NCBI GenBank assembly: GCA_963575745.1
Contig: CAUYUJ010002069.1
Span: 135,001-191,831 of the forward strand
DNA: 56,831 nt
From: Prorocentrum cordatum
Taxonomy: Eukaryota; Sar; Dinophyceae; Prorocentrales; Prorocentraceae
Reading direction: 5' to 3'
Positions 1-12,691 of the stretch are shown in pieces (position 1 is the stretch's first letter; each line of letters begins with the position of its first letter). Made by a program: the position numbers and the translations under genes. A model generated the notes under the pieces. That model was given only the letters and a program-made list of their open reading frames with translations. It ran no database searches and was not told the DNA's origin.

Positions 1-745
1 GGGGAGGCGAGAGGAGAAGGCCCTCTCGGAAGGCGGCGGTGCTTCTCAGAATCCCCCCCTCGCGCCTTCTGAGAGGTCTTCTTTGTCTTCGGGGAAGGCT
101 CAGAAAACTTTCAGAAGGCCAGGGGGCTTCCGAGCCTTTGAGAAGGCCCACCCCTTCTCACCTCCCCCCCCCAGGCTCGCCGCCGAGAAAGGGCCCAAAA
201 GGAGCCCAGAAGGAACTGCCTCCTTCTCACCTCCCTGAGATCTGACGTCTCGAAAAACGTGGCGCATCGTAGAACATCACGACCGGAGCCCCTCGACCCC
301 ATCTCCCTGCGCCGTCTTTCGAGCCGAATCCCTCTGGGAGGGTTCAGGGGCCCGAGTCTGGAGCGAAAGCGCCCAGCACTCGAAAAGATGGAGACGCCCG
401 GATCTCTGGTTAAGTCGGGCGTGTCCCTCCACAGGGGGAAAGTTCAAAAATAGCAAAAAAAATATCAAGGGACGATTGTTCGATTATTGCTTGCCATTTT
501 TGAGAGTTGTCCTTACTGTGTTGCGTTCTTCCTTCAGAGTCCGCCCGCAGGTGGACATGCCCGGCCCAAATCTCTGGGTTTCCCCCCCCCCCCCCCTGCT
601 TGGCATCGCTCGGACGTGTGCATTTTCCCTACCTAGGCTCTGCCTAGAAGGGTTCTTACTCTCTTGGCTTGAAGGGGGCCGGGCAGTGGGAACCGGCCCG
701 GGCGGTTCCCCGACTATCCGCCCCGCGGTTCCCCCAGTTGCGCCA
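1..745. other. No gene recognised
   Basis: GC-rich sequence with a C run near 583-598. I see no protein of convincing composition on either strand. Positions 602-629 match one arm of the small foldback element described separately. Nothing else is supported. Confidence 0.5.
602..629. repeat. Foldback element A, isolated left arm
   Basis: This segment (GGCATCGCTCGGACGTGTGC followed by ATTTTCCC) matches the left arm of the element seen complete at 2492-2624 and 33945-34066. The right arm is absent downstream, so this is a solo arm or a decayed copy. Confidence 0.5.
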
Positions 746-1392
746 CCTTAGCTTAGCTTTGCTTATCTCATCTTAGCTTAGCCTAGCTTAACTTAGCTTA
801 GTTTAGCTTAGTTTATCTTAGCCTAGCCTAGCTTAGCTTAGCTTAGCTTCGCTTAGCCTAGCCTAGCTTAGCTTTGCTCAGCTTAGCTCAGCTTAGCTTC
901 GCTTAGCATTAGCATAGCATAGCATAGCATAGCAGCGCAGCATTCGCATTGCATAGCTTAGCGCAGCGCAGCGCAGCGCAGCATTAGCATAGCATATCAT
1001 TTCATAGCATAGCATATCATAGCATAGCATGTCATATCATATCATAGTATAGCATAGCGCAGCATCGCATAGCGCAGCATAGCATATCATAGCATAGCAT
1101 AGCATGGCTTTGCATAGCATAACACAGCGCAGCATATCATATCATAGCATCGCATAGCATAGCGCAGCATAGCATAGCATAGCCTAGCATAGCGCAGCAT
1201 AGCATAGCATATCATAGCGCATCATAGCATCGTATAGCACAGTATACCATAGCATATCATAGCATATCATAGCATAGCCTAGCATATAGCATATCATATC
1301 ATAACATAGCATATCATAGCAAAGCATAACGCAGCATAGCATAGCATGGCATAACATAGCATAGCCTAGCACAACACAGCGCAGCCGAGCGT
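746..1392. repeat. Pentanucleotide satellite, TTAGC/ATAGC type
   Basis: About 645 bp of an imperfect 5-bp repeat. The first ~160 bp is mainly CTTAG/CCTAG. From ~905 it changes to ATAGC/GCATA with GCGCA variants. The two halves differ by one base per unit, so they probably descend from one array that drifted. There are no coding features; open frames through it are period artefacts. Confidence 0.9.
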
Positions 1393-1472
1393 AGCTGTCG
1401 GTGTAGATGTCGGTGTAGATGTAGATGTTGCTTTCCTAGATGCTCCAATTCCTAGGTAGTTTCGCACTGGGA

Positions 1473-1552
1473 TAATTTTCTCGGCGACAGCCATCGAGGA
1501 CCATCCTGGACCATCGAGCAAAATACACGGGAAATGGACGTCCGAGCGACGG
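1473..1552. repeat. Foldback element A, 5'-truncated copy
   Basis: The right arm (ACACGGGAAATGGACGTCCG) and a central segment with GGACCATCCTGGACCATCG are present. Only the inner end of the left arm (ATTTTCTCGGCG) remains. It matches 2492-2624 and 33945-34066 in order. Confidence 0.5.
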
Positions 1553-2491
1553 CAAGCCTGGGCCTCCCCGCCTCGTCGAGTCCCGTTCGGCGCGCGAGCG
1601 CCCCCCGCGGGGGGGGGGGGAGCGCTCGCCGTGCGCGCGGTGCGCGCGCGAGCGCGGGCCGGGGCGGCCTCCCGCGGGGGGCGCCCCGTCGGCGGGGCGC
1701 CGCGCGCCTGCGGCAGGCGCCGCCTCGTCGAGGGGAGGGGCGCGCGGGCCACTCGCCGTCGCCCGGGCGTGTGCACCGTGCCCTCGGCGGGGCTCGGGGA
1801 GTCGGAGGCCTCGGAGGAAGGGGGCCCCAACGGGGGCACGAAGGGTGAAGGGTGTACGTTTCTCGCCCCCCCCCTTTTTATCGCCCCCGAAACGCCCACG
1901 GAAGGGGCAGGCCGAGCGCCCCGTGCTTCGGCGAACGGAAGACAGCACAGAGCACAGACTCTCGGAGGTCCGCGCGGATTTTTTGGGTCGGCGCGGGCCC
2001 CCTTCCCCCTGACGGCGCCCCAGGCTCGGAGGCGGGCGACGATAGGGGCGAAGAGCCCAGGGGCGGTCATTGCACTCGTTCGCCTGGAAGCCTCGCCGAA
2101 GGCTTGGACCATCGGCGCCCCGGAAGACATGTACGGCTCTGGACCATTCGGCCCCATCGTCGCCCCCAAGAGGAGGAAAAAGTACCCACACTGCTACCCT
2201 TCGCCCGTTTCCCCTTTTTCGGCCTCCTCGGAGGCCCTCGTTGCCACCGCTGGATTCGCCTCGAAATGTTTTGTCAGAGCGCACCCCGGGAGAGGTCTGG
2301 GGAGTAGCAGCATCGGTACCCTGAGGGAAACGGTTCCTGCAGTTTTCCGCCGTTTCTGGGGGCTCTCGGGCCCTCCACGAGCCCCGGGATTGTCAGAATA
2401 CGTTTCGAGGAAGATCTCGCTCTGAGGGAAGGCCCCAGGGTCCAGGACCCGGTTCCCTCAGGACCCGCGTCCCCCATGCTAGACCACTCGG

Positions 2492-2624
2492 CAGCGCTCG
2501 GACGTGTGCACTTTTCCTTCGGCGAGGCCAGCGCCAGGAGATCCGGACCATCCAGAGGCGTCTTGGAGCGTCCAGCGAGAGCGCGACGCCGAAAAGTGCA
2601 CGGGGAGTGGACGCGCGAGCGATG
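2492..2624. repeat. Foldback element A, near-complete copy
   Basis: The left arm GCTCGGACGTGTGCACTTTT and the right arm AAAAGTGCACGGGGAGTGGA plus CGCGCGAGC are reverse complements except for an extra ~9 bases in the right arm. The middle carries GGACCATCC. The element is ~130 bp, non-coding, and could fold into a stem-loop. A second near-complete copy lies at 33945-34066. Confidence 0.65.
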
Positions 2625-3055
2625 GCGAGGACTGCGACCATGGTGTCGCAGGGATCTTGTTTGGTAGCAACCCCTGGGAGCCTTGCGTGTACTCATAACT
2701 CTGGCTTTGGAGGGCACCAGCGTGCGCCAGCGTTTGGTGATCGATGCGAAAGCGTTGATTCAGCGGCGATGCATCGTCGATGCAGCGTCGATCAGCGTCG
2801 GTTCGCAGAGGCCAAGAAGATAGTTGTAAAGATGGCAGGAAAGGCTCCCATGAGCTGCCACCGAACACTGATCATGACCAAGATGCCGCGGGGATCTTGT
2901 CGACGCTGATCTTGGTCATCATGTCCATGTCGGCAGTCGCCGATTCGCAAGGGCGGTCCATGAACCGATAGCGAGCAAGATGCACGGTGACCAAGGTCGG
3001 CACCGACGCTTCCGCATTCAGTTTTCGTCACGGTCACCGTTTTCTTTACCTCCAG

Positions 3056-4140
3056 CCAGAAGACGACGACGACAACGGCGAAAACGGCGTCGACGACGAC
3101 GACGACCGCCACGACGACGACGACGGTTACGACGACGACGGCGACGACAACGACGACGACGACGGTGGTGGCGACGACTGAAGCGACGGCGACGGCGACG
3201 ACGCCGACGACGACGACGAGGACGATGGATGCCACGACGCCGACGACGAGGAAAACGACGACCACGACGACGACGTGGACGGCGGCGGCGTCGGCGACGA
3301 CGACGACGGCGACGGCGACGACGACGACAAGGAAGACGGCGACGACCACGACGACAACGAAGGCGACGGCGACGGCGACGGCGGCGACCACGAGGAAGAC
3401 GACGACCATGACAAAGGCAACGACGACGACCATGACAACGACGACGACCTCGACGCCGACGACGACCACGACGACGGCGACGACGGCGACGACGGCGGCG
3501 ACGGCGACGGCTACGACCTCGACGGCGGCGGCGACGACGGCGACGGCGACGACGATGACGACGACGACGACGACGACGACGACGGCGTCGGCGACGACGA
3601 TGCCGACGACGACGACGGCGACGACGTTGACGACGGCAACGACGACGACGGCGACGACGACGAACAAGACTAGGAACATGACGACGACTGCTACGGCGAA
3701 AGAGACTGCGACGGCGACGGCGAGGACGACGACGGCGACGGGGATGACGGCGACGACGGCGGCGAAGGCGACGCCGACGATGCCGACGACGACTACGACG
3801 ACGACGGCGACGACGACAACGGCGACGACGACGACGGCGGCGGCGACGACGACCACGACTAGGTACACGACGACGGCGGCGACGACGACGAGAAAGACGA
3901 CGCCGACGACGACGATGGCGATGCCGACGACGGCGACGACGACGACGTCGACGACTGCGGCAAGGGCGTCGTTGACGGCGACGACGGCGACGTCGACGAA
4001 GACGGCCACGACGACGACAAGGAAGACGACGACGACGATGAGGAATCTGACGACGCCGACGGCATCGACGACGGCGGCGGCAGCCTCGACGACGACGGCG
4101 ACGATCAGGCAGACGACGGCGCTGACGACGACAACAGCAA
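3056..4140. repeat. GAC/CGA trinucleotide array
   Basis: About 1.1 kb dominated by GAC with scattered GGC, ACC and AAC variants. It is open in several frames on both strands, giving polyAsp-, polyThr- or polyVal-like translations; this is expected of a trinucleotide array and is not evidence of a gene. The variants suggest an old array. Confidence 0.92.
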
Positions 4141-4667
4141 CGACGCCGAGCACAGCGAACTCGCTCTCTTCTTCGGTCTCACGGTGCTGGGCAGGAGTGG
4201 ATGTGATATGATGTGATTCCAGCCGGTGTCGGTCTCAGGTGAGCAATCGGAGTTATACGTGGGACAATAAATAAGCTTTCGACAAGTCAAACTCGAGTTC
4301 GCGTTCAAGCAGGCCAGGAGATGCCTTTCAGACAAGTGCCCTCAGAAGAAGTTGTTCGTGGACAAGCTGCGTGGAATAGTTTCATCGAGCTGGTGTCAGA
4401 TGGACCAGATCACCCCATGGCATGACAGTGATGAGCGGCAGATCCGCTGGGCTGTGGCGAACCTTCAGCTCGAGGCGATGGTGCAGTTGCAAGATGGGCT
4501 CACCGCTGCCCTTTCCGGTGATGCGTAGACTTCGCGGTTTCTTTACCAAGTTTCAGGTCTTGCGGCGGGCCAGTGGGGGGCCCCCCCGCAAGGCCCGCGC
4601 GCAATTTCGATCTGGCGCGTGGAACGCAGCTGCTCTTATGCATCAGTTGCTCCATTTGCGCTGTGCT
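4141..4667. other. No gene recognised
   Basis: Mixed-composition sequence between the GAC array and the dispersed repeat. Neither strand gives a convincing protein, and no repeat from elsewhere in the window was spotted here. Confidence 0.45.
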
Positions 4668-5135
4668 AAATTCTAGACGTTTCGCGTATCCCCACCAGCT
4701 CCTGGCCACAGTGCCTGTGCTCAATCGCGTTCGTCCAGCTCTCCGTTCCTGGTTGCGCACCGCTTTCTGCTTCACCGGCAGTGGCAGCGCTCTTGCCACT
4801 TCGAGGCGTGGCCGTATGCACAGTGCTGGTCAGGCGCTTCTGGCGCGCAGTTCCTAATTCCACTTCTGGCACCTCTGCCTCAGGCCTGCAAGATGCATCA
4901 GCTTCCCTGGGCGTTGCAGACCAGCCAGCCAGTTCCACCAGCAGCAGCTGTACCTCAGCCGCCGCTTCTGAGTGCTGGCCCGGCCGGCTTGCGCGTCGCT
5001 CAGTAGCTAATTAGGCTGGCCCGCGCCCTGGACCCCCTTTCGGCGACTGCTTCACGCGTCCGCCCGCGACCAAAAAAGTATCCCCACCAGCCCATCCATA
5101 AACGATGTCCAGGCGATTTGAGGTGATCAGGGAGC
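4668..5135 (-). repeat. Dispersed repeat R, copy 1
   Basis: It shares blocks in the same order with 46035-46280. One block is TTCTAGACGTTTCGCGTATC followed by CCCACCAGC; the other is AAAAAAGTATCCCCACCAGC followed by a CCAGGCGA block. On the minus strand both copies encode related peptides, SWWGYAKRLE and GWWGYFF. Such peptides could mark an old coding unit or simply follow nucleotide conservation. Copy 1 has ~220 bp more internal sequence than copy 2. The orientation given is that of the peptide-like reading. Confidence 0.6.
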
Positions 5136-5157
5136 AAAGAGGGGGCGGCCGAATCGT

Positions 5158-5248
5158 GCGAAGGAGGAGGGAGGAGAAGGAGGAGGCTGGATGGATGGAT
5201 CAGGGAGTTGGAAGAAGGAGGATTAATAATAATAATAACAATAGTAAT

Positions 5249-5300
<52 letters not shown>

Positions 5301-5397
5301 CGAGGATGATGATGATGATGATGACGATGATGATGATGATGCTGATGATGATGATGATGATGATGAGGAGGAGGAGGAGGAGGAGGAGCAGGAGGAA
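5158..5397. repeat. Compound microsatellite GGA-AAT-GAT-GGA
   Basis: A short GGA tract is followed by AATAAT, about 120 bp of GAT, and a final GAG/GGA tract. The translations are low-complexity and not taken as genes. The same order (repeat R, then a purine-rich microsatellite, then the 21-nt minisatellite) recurs at 46.0-46.9 kb. Confidence 0.9.
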
Positions 5398-5530
5398 GGG
5401 CCGCTTGGGGTCCTCTTGGGGGCCTCATGGGGGCCTCTTGGGGGCCTCTTGAGGCCATCTTGGGGCCATCGTGGGGCCTCTCGGGGCCTCCTGGGCGCTT
5501 CTTGGGGCCATCTTGAAGAGGGGGGCTTCA
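5398..5530. repeat. 21-nt minisatellite (CTTGGGGCC type), site 1
   Basis: Repeats of GGGGCCTCTTG and GGGGCCATCTTG alternate, giving a period near 21 nt with a half-period near 10-11 nt. The minus strand reads as proline-rich heptads such as APRRPRE and APRWPQD. Related arrays lie at 15815-16178 and 46615-46890. Confidence 0.7.
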
Positions 5531-5639
5531 ATGTCAATTAACTTCCCCTCCCCAAGAGGCCAAGATGGTGCCAAAACCTTGGTGGAACCAGTGATTTGGG
5601 CATCCTCGCCGAGGCCGTTTTGGGCGCTCTAATTACCCG
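5531..5639. other. Spacer before the tandem array
   Basis: Unique-looking sequence between the minisatellite and the first ~650 bp unit. Nothing is recognised. Confidence 0.4.
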
Positions 5640-6596
5640 CGACCGGCCCCGTCCAGGTCCAGGGGAGGGGGCAGGGGGAGGGGTCAAGAGTCTCCTTCCC
5701 CGCCCGCAAGCCGTCTCGCTCACCCCCACCTGCCCTCCCAACACATACGTCACACCCGAGCTTGGCCCGAGCCGCAGCATATGCAACAGTCGTCTTTGAA
5801 TGGGCAGCTACTGCGGGCGCATCCGCCGCCGCCGCCGCCGCCCGCCGCCGCCGCCGCCCCGCCGCCTCCGCCGTCGCCGCCGCTGTCCGCCGCCGCCGCT
5901 GCCACCGCGCCGCTCACCGCCGCCGCCGCCGCCCCCGCTGCCGAATCGCCGCCGCCGCAGCCGCTGCCGCAGCAGTCGTTGCGGCCACCGCTGCCGCCGC
6001 CGCCGCCGTCGCCGCCGCCGCCCCCCGCCCCCGCCGCCGCCGCCGCCGCCCCCGCCGCCGCCGCCGCCGCCGCCGCCGCCGAAGCCGCAGCCGCTGCCCC
6101 CGCCGCAGCCGCCGCAGCCGCCGCCGCCAAGTGTATGTTGTATTGTTTTTTTCGACAGGGATGGTGGGAGGCCGCATCGGGTTCGCTGCGCATGCTCCGA
6201 ATTTGGAGGCAGAGTGTTGTAGCGTTGTTTACAAAGGATGGTGGGGGCATAGTGTGTTTTGTATGTTTTTTGTATAAGGGATGGTGGGGGGGGCGCATTG
6301 ACCTGGGTTGGCTCCCGGTCGCCTGGGGGATGGGGTGTATCTTAATAGGGAACAGTGATCTAGACTCCCTCCCCGCCCGCAGGCCGTCTCGTTCACTCCC
6401 GCCCGCCTTCCCAACATGTACGTAGCACCCGAGTATGGCCCGACCCTCAGCATATTCAGCAGTCGTCTTTGGATGGGACTCCCTCCCCGCCCGCAGGGGT
6501 ACGCCGCCCGACCCCGCCAGCAGCCGCACCCGGCGCCGCCGCGCCGCCGCCGCCGCCGCCGCCGCCGCCCACCGCCGCGCCGCCGCCCGCCGCCGC

Positions 6597-6627
<31 letters not shown>

Positions 6628-7795
6628 GCCCGCCGCCGCCGCCGCCGCTGCCGCCCCCGCTGCCAAATCGCCGCCGCCGCCGCCGCTGCCGCCGCAGCCG
6701 ATGCCGCCACCGCCACCGCCGCCGCCACCGCCGCCGCCGCCGCAGACGCCGCCGCCGCCGCCGCCAAGTGTACTTTGTATAGTGTTTTGGTAGGGATGGT
6801 GGGGGGTGGCTGCACGGGGTTGGCCGCGCATGCTCTGAATTTAGAGGCACAGTGTGCGTGTGCGTGTGTGTTGTATGGTTTTTAGCGAGGGATGGTGGAG
6901 GGGGTGCCCGCATGATCCTGGGTTAGCTGCCAGTCGCCTGGGGGAGGGGGTGTTTACTAATACGGAACAGTGATCAAGAACCCCCGTAGATAGCAAGCCG
7001 TCTAGCTCACTCCCACCCGCCCTCCCTACACATAGGCACCTAACACCCGAGCCTCAGCACGTTCAGCGGTCGTTTGTGGATGGACAGCTATTGGAAATCA
7101 AAGCCGACCCCAGGTGCGCGACGTTGGGGCGAGGTGCGCCACGCGTGCCAGGGGCGCCGCGCGCGCCAGGCAACCTTGGGGCCCGAGCGTGCCAGGCACG
7201 CCTGGTGCGCCTGATGCGCCACGTGCTCCGAGTGCGCCAGGTGTGCCGCACACTCCAGCCGCGCCAGGTGCGCCGTGTTCGGGGCACACGCAGAGTACGT
7301 CAGGTGCGCTTGCGCACGTGACAGCACACATCGGGGGACATGTCGGCCCCCGCCATCCCTGTCGAAAACCGATGCCCATCATTGTGTCAGGTGGGCCTGC
7401 GCACAGCAGGCCACGCGCTGCCACACCCGCCGCCCCTGTCAATGACAACTTGACAGTGATCGCGGGATGGCCGCGCGTGATCCAGATTCAGCCGCGAGGT
7501 GCATGTTGTATTGTTTGTTGTCAGGAATGGTAGCCCTGCGCGCTGCAGAGAATATGCTGACGCCCCCGCCGTCCTTGTCAAATAATTTGCCCCAGGGATG
7601 GTGGGGGGGGCCACGTCGGGTTGGCCGCGCATGCTCCAAATGTGGAGGCAGAGTGCGGATTGTTTTGTTATCTTGACAGGGGCGGTGGTGAACGGGCCGG
7701 CACGGCGTCGGCGTGGTTCCGGGTTGGCCCCCGGTCGCTTGGGGGAGGGGGCGCATTTTAATCAGGAGCAGTGATCAACGTTCCCCGAAGGGGAA
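5640..7795. repeat. Tandem array of ~650 bp units with CCG microsatellites
   Basis: Landmarks recur in order. A CCCGCCCGCA-AGCCGTCT block lies near 5698, 6374 and (degraded) 6988. A TTGTATTGTTTT...AGGGATGGTGGG block lies near 6138, 6777 and 7508. CAGTGATC lies near 6353, 6968 and 7769. The spacing is about 615-675 bp, longer in the last unit. The first two units contain a CCG tract (5820-6128 and 6535-6770); in the third the place is taken by a GCGCCAG-rich stretch (7098-7320). Short minus-strand peptides are conserved between units, but so is the DNA, so coding is not shown. Confidence 0.75.
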
Positions 7796-7955
7796 GAAGG
7801 GGGGTGGGAGAGGAAACTCCCTGAACCACCTACGCCCAGAGGGCTGGCGGGGTTCAACTATATCCACCCCCTTCCCATCCTGGGTCAATCATGGCCGCGC
7901 AGGAAGCCCGCGGCGCGGTTGCTGAAGATGGGGATTTCTTCCGTCTCTTGCACCT
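7796..7955. other. Spacer
   Basis: Short unique sequence between the tandem array and the decayed LINE. No feature recognised. Confidence 0.35.
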
Positions 7956-10660
7956 CACCTCCGCTTTGACTTGACTTCGCCATTTCGCTTTGCCGAGCGC
8001 GACGCTGGAGTCGTCGTCACCCGTGCCGCAATTCAGTCCAAGCAGCTAAAAACCGTGGATGTTTTGTGGCGAGCGCGCTATAGCCCCCTTCCGGAGGTCC
8101 TCGGGCCTGGTCGAGTTCTGTTCGCGTCAATTCGTTACTCAGCACATCCCCTCCCCCATCCTCGACTCCAGATGAGCCGCGAAGCAAGCTCGTGATCGCC
8201 GCTGGCGATTTCAACTTGGCCTGCAGCCCCCTACCCTGCTCGTTCCCTCTGACCTCTGATGGTGCGAGTGCCGCTCCTCTTCCCCCTTCTTCAGCAGCCT
8301 CGAGAACGGCGTGGCGTCGTCCGCCAGTTCGCGGAGTTCGCGCTGGAAGCTTCGACGTACTTCTATGCTGGCGAGAAGCATTTATCTTTAATTGATAGGC
8401 TCTTCGGTTTATCTCCTGGATAGGTGGCTTCACAGCAGGCTTCGAGCGGCGATGCCATTGGGCCCCCACGGCATCTACATACAACGCAGACCAGGCCATG
8501 CAGCAGCATGCGCCCCCATTGCTCAGCGCCCGCCAACCCGCCGAAGATCCCGGGCCTATCCCGCAGGATGCTATCTAGACGAGCGAGCACGCCCAGTGGT
8601 TGCACCAAGCAGCGGCGGCCGCAGAGCACCGGCACATGAACGCCCCGCCGCGGCGTCAAGGCCGCGCGGCACGCGCGCAATGCTAGCATCCGTCGCAGAC
8701 CCACAGAACAGCCATCAAGCGCGACGCGCCATTGCGCGCAGTTGCGCGCGCGGAATTTCGACGAGACATACTTCTAGCAGAAAGTGAATGCTGTCCCACC
8801 ACCTCGCTCGCGAGCGTTGGTTTTGTTCGTGGAAGCCAGGGCCGCGCGCCTCGTCGAGCCCGCTGGGCCTTCCAGTCTGCCTGTTCTGCTGCGCGCGGAG
8901 CCTGCCGAGGAGCGCCGTCGCCGGATCTGGGGTCGCGCCGGCGCGGCGGAGGACGATGGGCGTCGGGGCCGTTTGCGAGGGCGGGCTCAGAAAATAACAA
9001 ATCAGGAGGGAAAACACACATAGACACAATTAATCGTCGATCCCCCAGAAAATATAGGAAAATATGAGAGTTGGGCGGGAAGACAGAAGCCCAGAAAATA
9101 TGGGAAGGTATGGGGAATCCTTTTATTTGTGGCCCCTTCAATAAAGCTGCGCAGTTTGGGCTTCCTTCCGGCATGCCGGCGAGCCTCTCGGGCATCCAGG
9201 CCCGGGGCCATGCCCTGCAGGGGCCGAGCCAGGTCCCGCGGGGCCCCGCGGATTGATGGCAATCCTCACGAGCAAGCAGTTCGGCGAGCCCAGTGCCAGG
9301 GACTTCCTCGGGCACCCGGCCCCCCAGGTATCGCGCCGCGATGTCCCCCCCCCCCCCCTCCGTTCCAGTTTTCGCGGGACATGTCGGGGCGCCAGGAGGG
9401 CTCGGGTCCGAGGCCTGGTCGTCTCATATACGCGGCCTAGCAGCGCGCGCCGCTGGTCGCAGAAATGCCGCTTGCGAGCCTGCAGTAGATGCTGCGGGGC
9501 TTCCCTCTGGATTGGAACTTCACTCTCGGGTGTTTTCGCCCCCGAGGGCACGGATGCAAGCGGCGCAGAAAGGGTCTTTCGAGGCGTCGGGGACACGGGG
9601 CCTCTCGGGCTCAAGAGCGCTCTTTGCAAGGTGATGGCTGGAATTTGTTGTTTCGAGCTCTCTCGTCGCGCGCTTGTTGGACTCGATTCGAATCAGCGGG
9701 GATTCGCGATTGGCAGGGGCATGCTCCAACGCCGTGGAGCTGGATGCGTGCTTCAGGGCGGATTCGGCGGGGCTCAAGGCGTCGCTACCGCTGTTGGCGG
9801 AGTTCGACTTCGGCCAAGCCTTTCCGAGTCTAACTATGCCAGCGCTGGCTGTCTCTGGCGCTAGACGCGCGCGATGTCCCTCGCTTCCTTCGGCTAGTCT
9901 TTTCGGCGATTCATGATCGTGCTATTTGTCCTTGAAGCGTCGGTGGCGCGACCCGGCTTATGCGTTCCATCGTTGCCGGGATTATCCAGGGGTGCCCGGC
10001 TTCAGGTCTTCTTCAGTCTCGCGCTCGACCTGTTCTTGCAGGCGTTCCAGCTCGCGGTCGACGGCGCGGGCCGCGGTCGCGCCCGCGCTTGCGCCGACGA
10101 CATCGGACTGGCGCTCGCTAGTATTTTGGCGCTCCTTGTGGTCGCCGCCGTCTTTGCCCCGGCCCAGCTGACTGCGCGTCTCGAGCTCGAGGCCCCGAGG
10201 CGCCTGATCGCCCTGCTAGTCGACGCAGCCACCCCGCAACGCATCGAGAACATCACTCGTGGATCCGGAAATAATCTTCTGGGGCCCTGGAGGGGGATCG
10301 ATATCTCGGGAAAGCTCGAATGCCCGAGGATGTCCTTGCGCCCCGAAGACGAGAATTCGCGGGCGGCGCCAGTGGTTCAATATCATGCCAAGTGTGCTGT
10401 GATTGCTGGCAGCGGCTCCGCTGCTGAGGTCACCCACTTCTCTATCGTCGTCGTGCATTCCCGGTGCTCTCGCACGTCTCCCAGTTCCCCCCCTTGCCCG
10501 CCCACTTGCCCGCTCTGGAATATGTATCAGCAGCTCGCCCTATTGCTTAAGACGCCGTTCCGCTGCCAGTCGAACTCGGACTGGCATAACCCGCCGGCCT
10601 GGGGAGCTTCGTAAACTAATAGAACCCTGGTCAATATTATGGCCATTCTGATTCGGTCTA
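7956..10660 (+). pseudogene. Decayed LINE retrotransposon (endonuclease to post-RT region)
   Basis: Conserved LINE motifs appear in the right order on the plus strand but in changing frames. An endonuclease-like GDFN lies at 8204-8215. A GAPGGLGSEAW block lies at 9387-9419, matching the APGPDG..W entry to the RT. Next come WNFTLGCF near 9512, RPLGLK-like codons at 9597-9615 and NQRGF..GR..(frame change)..NAVELDA at 9694-9756. RT motif A, EFDFGQAFPSL, lies at 9801-9831. Motif B, QGCPASGLL, lies near 9985-10012. Motif C, ACADDIGLAL, lies at 10084-10119. The post-RT VLSHVSQF block lies near 10461. At least five frame changes are needed, so the element is dead. The RT class differs from the LINE at 18.5 kb: DFGQAFPS and ACADD here, against DLARFYEH and VVDD there. 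The 5' and 3' limits are uncertain. Confidence 0.75.
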
Positions 10661-11915
<1,255 letters not shown>

Positions 11916-12083
11916 CGCGACAGAGCAGCGCCTCCCATCTCGCAGAGATTTCGGGGATTCCCTGAGCGAGCGAAAAGTGTTCAACATCCCTGGGGCCCTG
12001 GGGGGCCTCTCCTCCTGTGCGCTGCGCGTGCCGCCGGGCCGCGAACCGAGCCTCCTCTCCTGCCGCCGTTGCCCGCGAACCGT
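11916..12083. other. Spacer
   Basis: Unique-looking GC-rich sequence between the CT tract and the inverted repeat. No feature recognised. Confidence 0.35.
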
Positions 12084-12307
12084 TGTTTGGACGCCCGAAA
12101 TGGACACGAAAACAATGGGTACAATGCCCAACAACAAATGTTGTCCCAAACCAACAGCGGCCGCTGTTGGGCAGGCGGCCTCCTGTCTCAAATGGACACA
12201 GGCCGCGGCGACACCGACAGCGAGTCCTGTTCAGAATGAACAGGAACTGCTGTTGGGCATTGTACCCATTCTTTCCGTACCCATTTCGGGCGTCCAAATG
12301 TTGGGCC
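12084..12307. repeat. Foldback element B with ~50 bp terminal inverted repeats
   Basis: The left arm starts TTTGGACGCCCGAAATGG and runs through AATGGGTACAATGCCCAACA. The right arm at ~12248-12300 is its reverse complement with few changes. The interior holds a perfect 20-bp palindrome, CCAACAGCGGCCGCTGTTGG, at 12151-12170. It also holds an 8-bp stem with a 3-nt loop, CCTGTTCAGAATGAACAGG, near 12226-12244. The whole ~220 bp could fold into a branched hairpin. There is no credible protein, so a MITE-like non-autonomous element is the simplest reading. Target-site duplication is not clear by eye. Confidence 0.75.
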
Positions 12308-12690
12308 TGGGAACTTGCGGGAGCAATCGAAGGCGGCGTCGAAATTCTCCTCGAAGGCCTCAGAGATCATCCCGAAGACGATATCCTCTGACATCCATTG
12401 GGTTCAGTCGAGGGACTGCGCGACATGCTCCGCATGGGCCCCTGGACCCCCGTCGTTGCTGCGGGAGCTGGTGTCGCGGTGTGCTCGGGCGGCGGTGTCG
12501 ATTTATGCGATCGATTATGCGAGTCGTCGTTCTTGCCATGCCCTGACCTGCGGCTGCTGGTCCGCGGGGCAATGCAAACCCTCGGGCGCGGCCGCTGAAT
12601 CAATCATTGACGGTGTCATTGCTGCTTGGGGCACTGTCGCTGGCACCGTCGCCTGGCGGCTCGCCACTCGCGACGCTCTGAAAGTCAGCT
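12308..12690. other. No gene recognised
   Basis: Mixed sequence, less GC-rich than the surroundings. Short open frames exist on both strands, but none has a recognisable motif. Confidence 0.35.
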
Positions 12691-12691
12691 C

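Larger units (their letters stand above)
1393..3055. other. Gene-free GC-rich stretch
   Basis: A short GTCGGTGTAGAT duplication lies at 1397-1428. The rest is GC-rich sequence with overlapping open frames on both strands, none of credible protein composition. Two foldback A copies lie inside and are listed separately. No promoter or RNA gene is recognised. Confidence 0.5.

Noticed and set aside
2792-4153. 453-codon Val/Ala-rich minus-strand frame and the Asp-rich plus-strand frames
   Set aside because: These are the GAC trinucleotide array read in different frames; the composition follows the repeat.
5750-6913. Long Arg-, Ala- or Gly-rich frames on both strands
   Set aside because: They come from CCG microsatellites inside the tandem array. 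The conserved short peptides between the tracts follow nucleotide-level repeat conservation.
9597-9617. Spliced-leader-like 21-mer, 14 of 21 matches
   Set aside because: It lies inside the conserved RPLGLK-type codons of a decayed RT, which explains the sequence. It serves as a measure of chance similarity.
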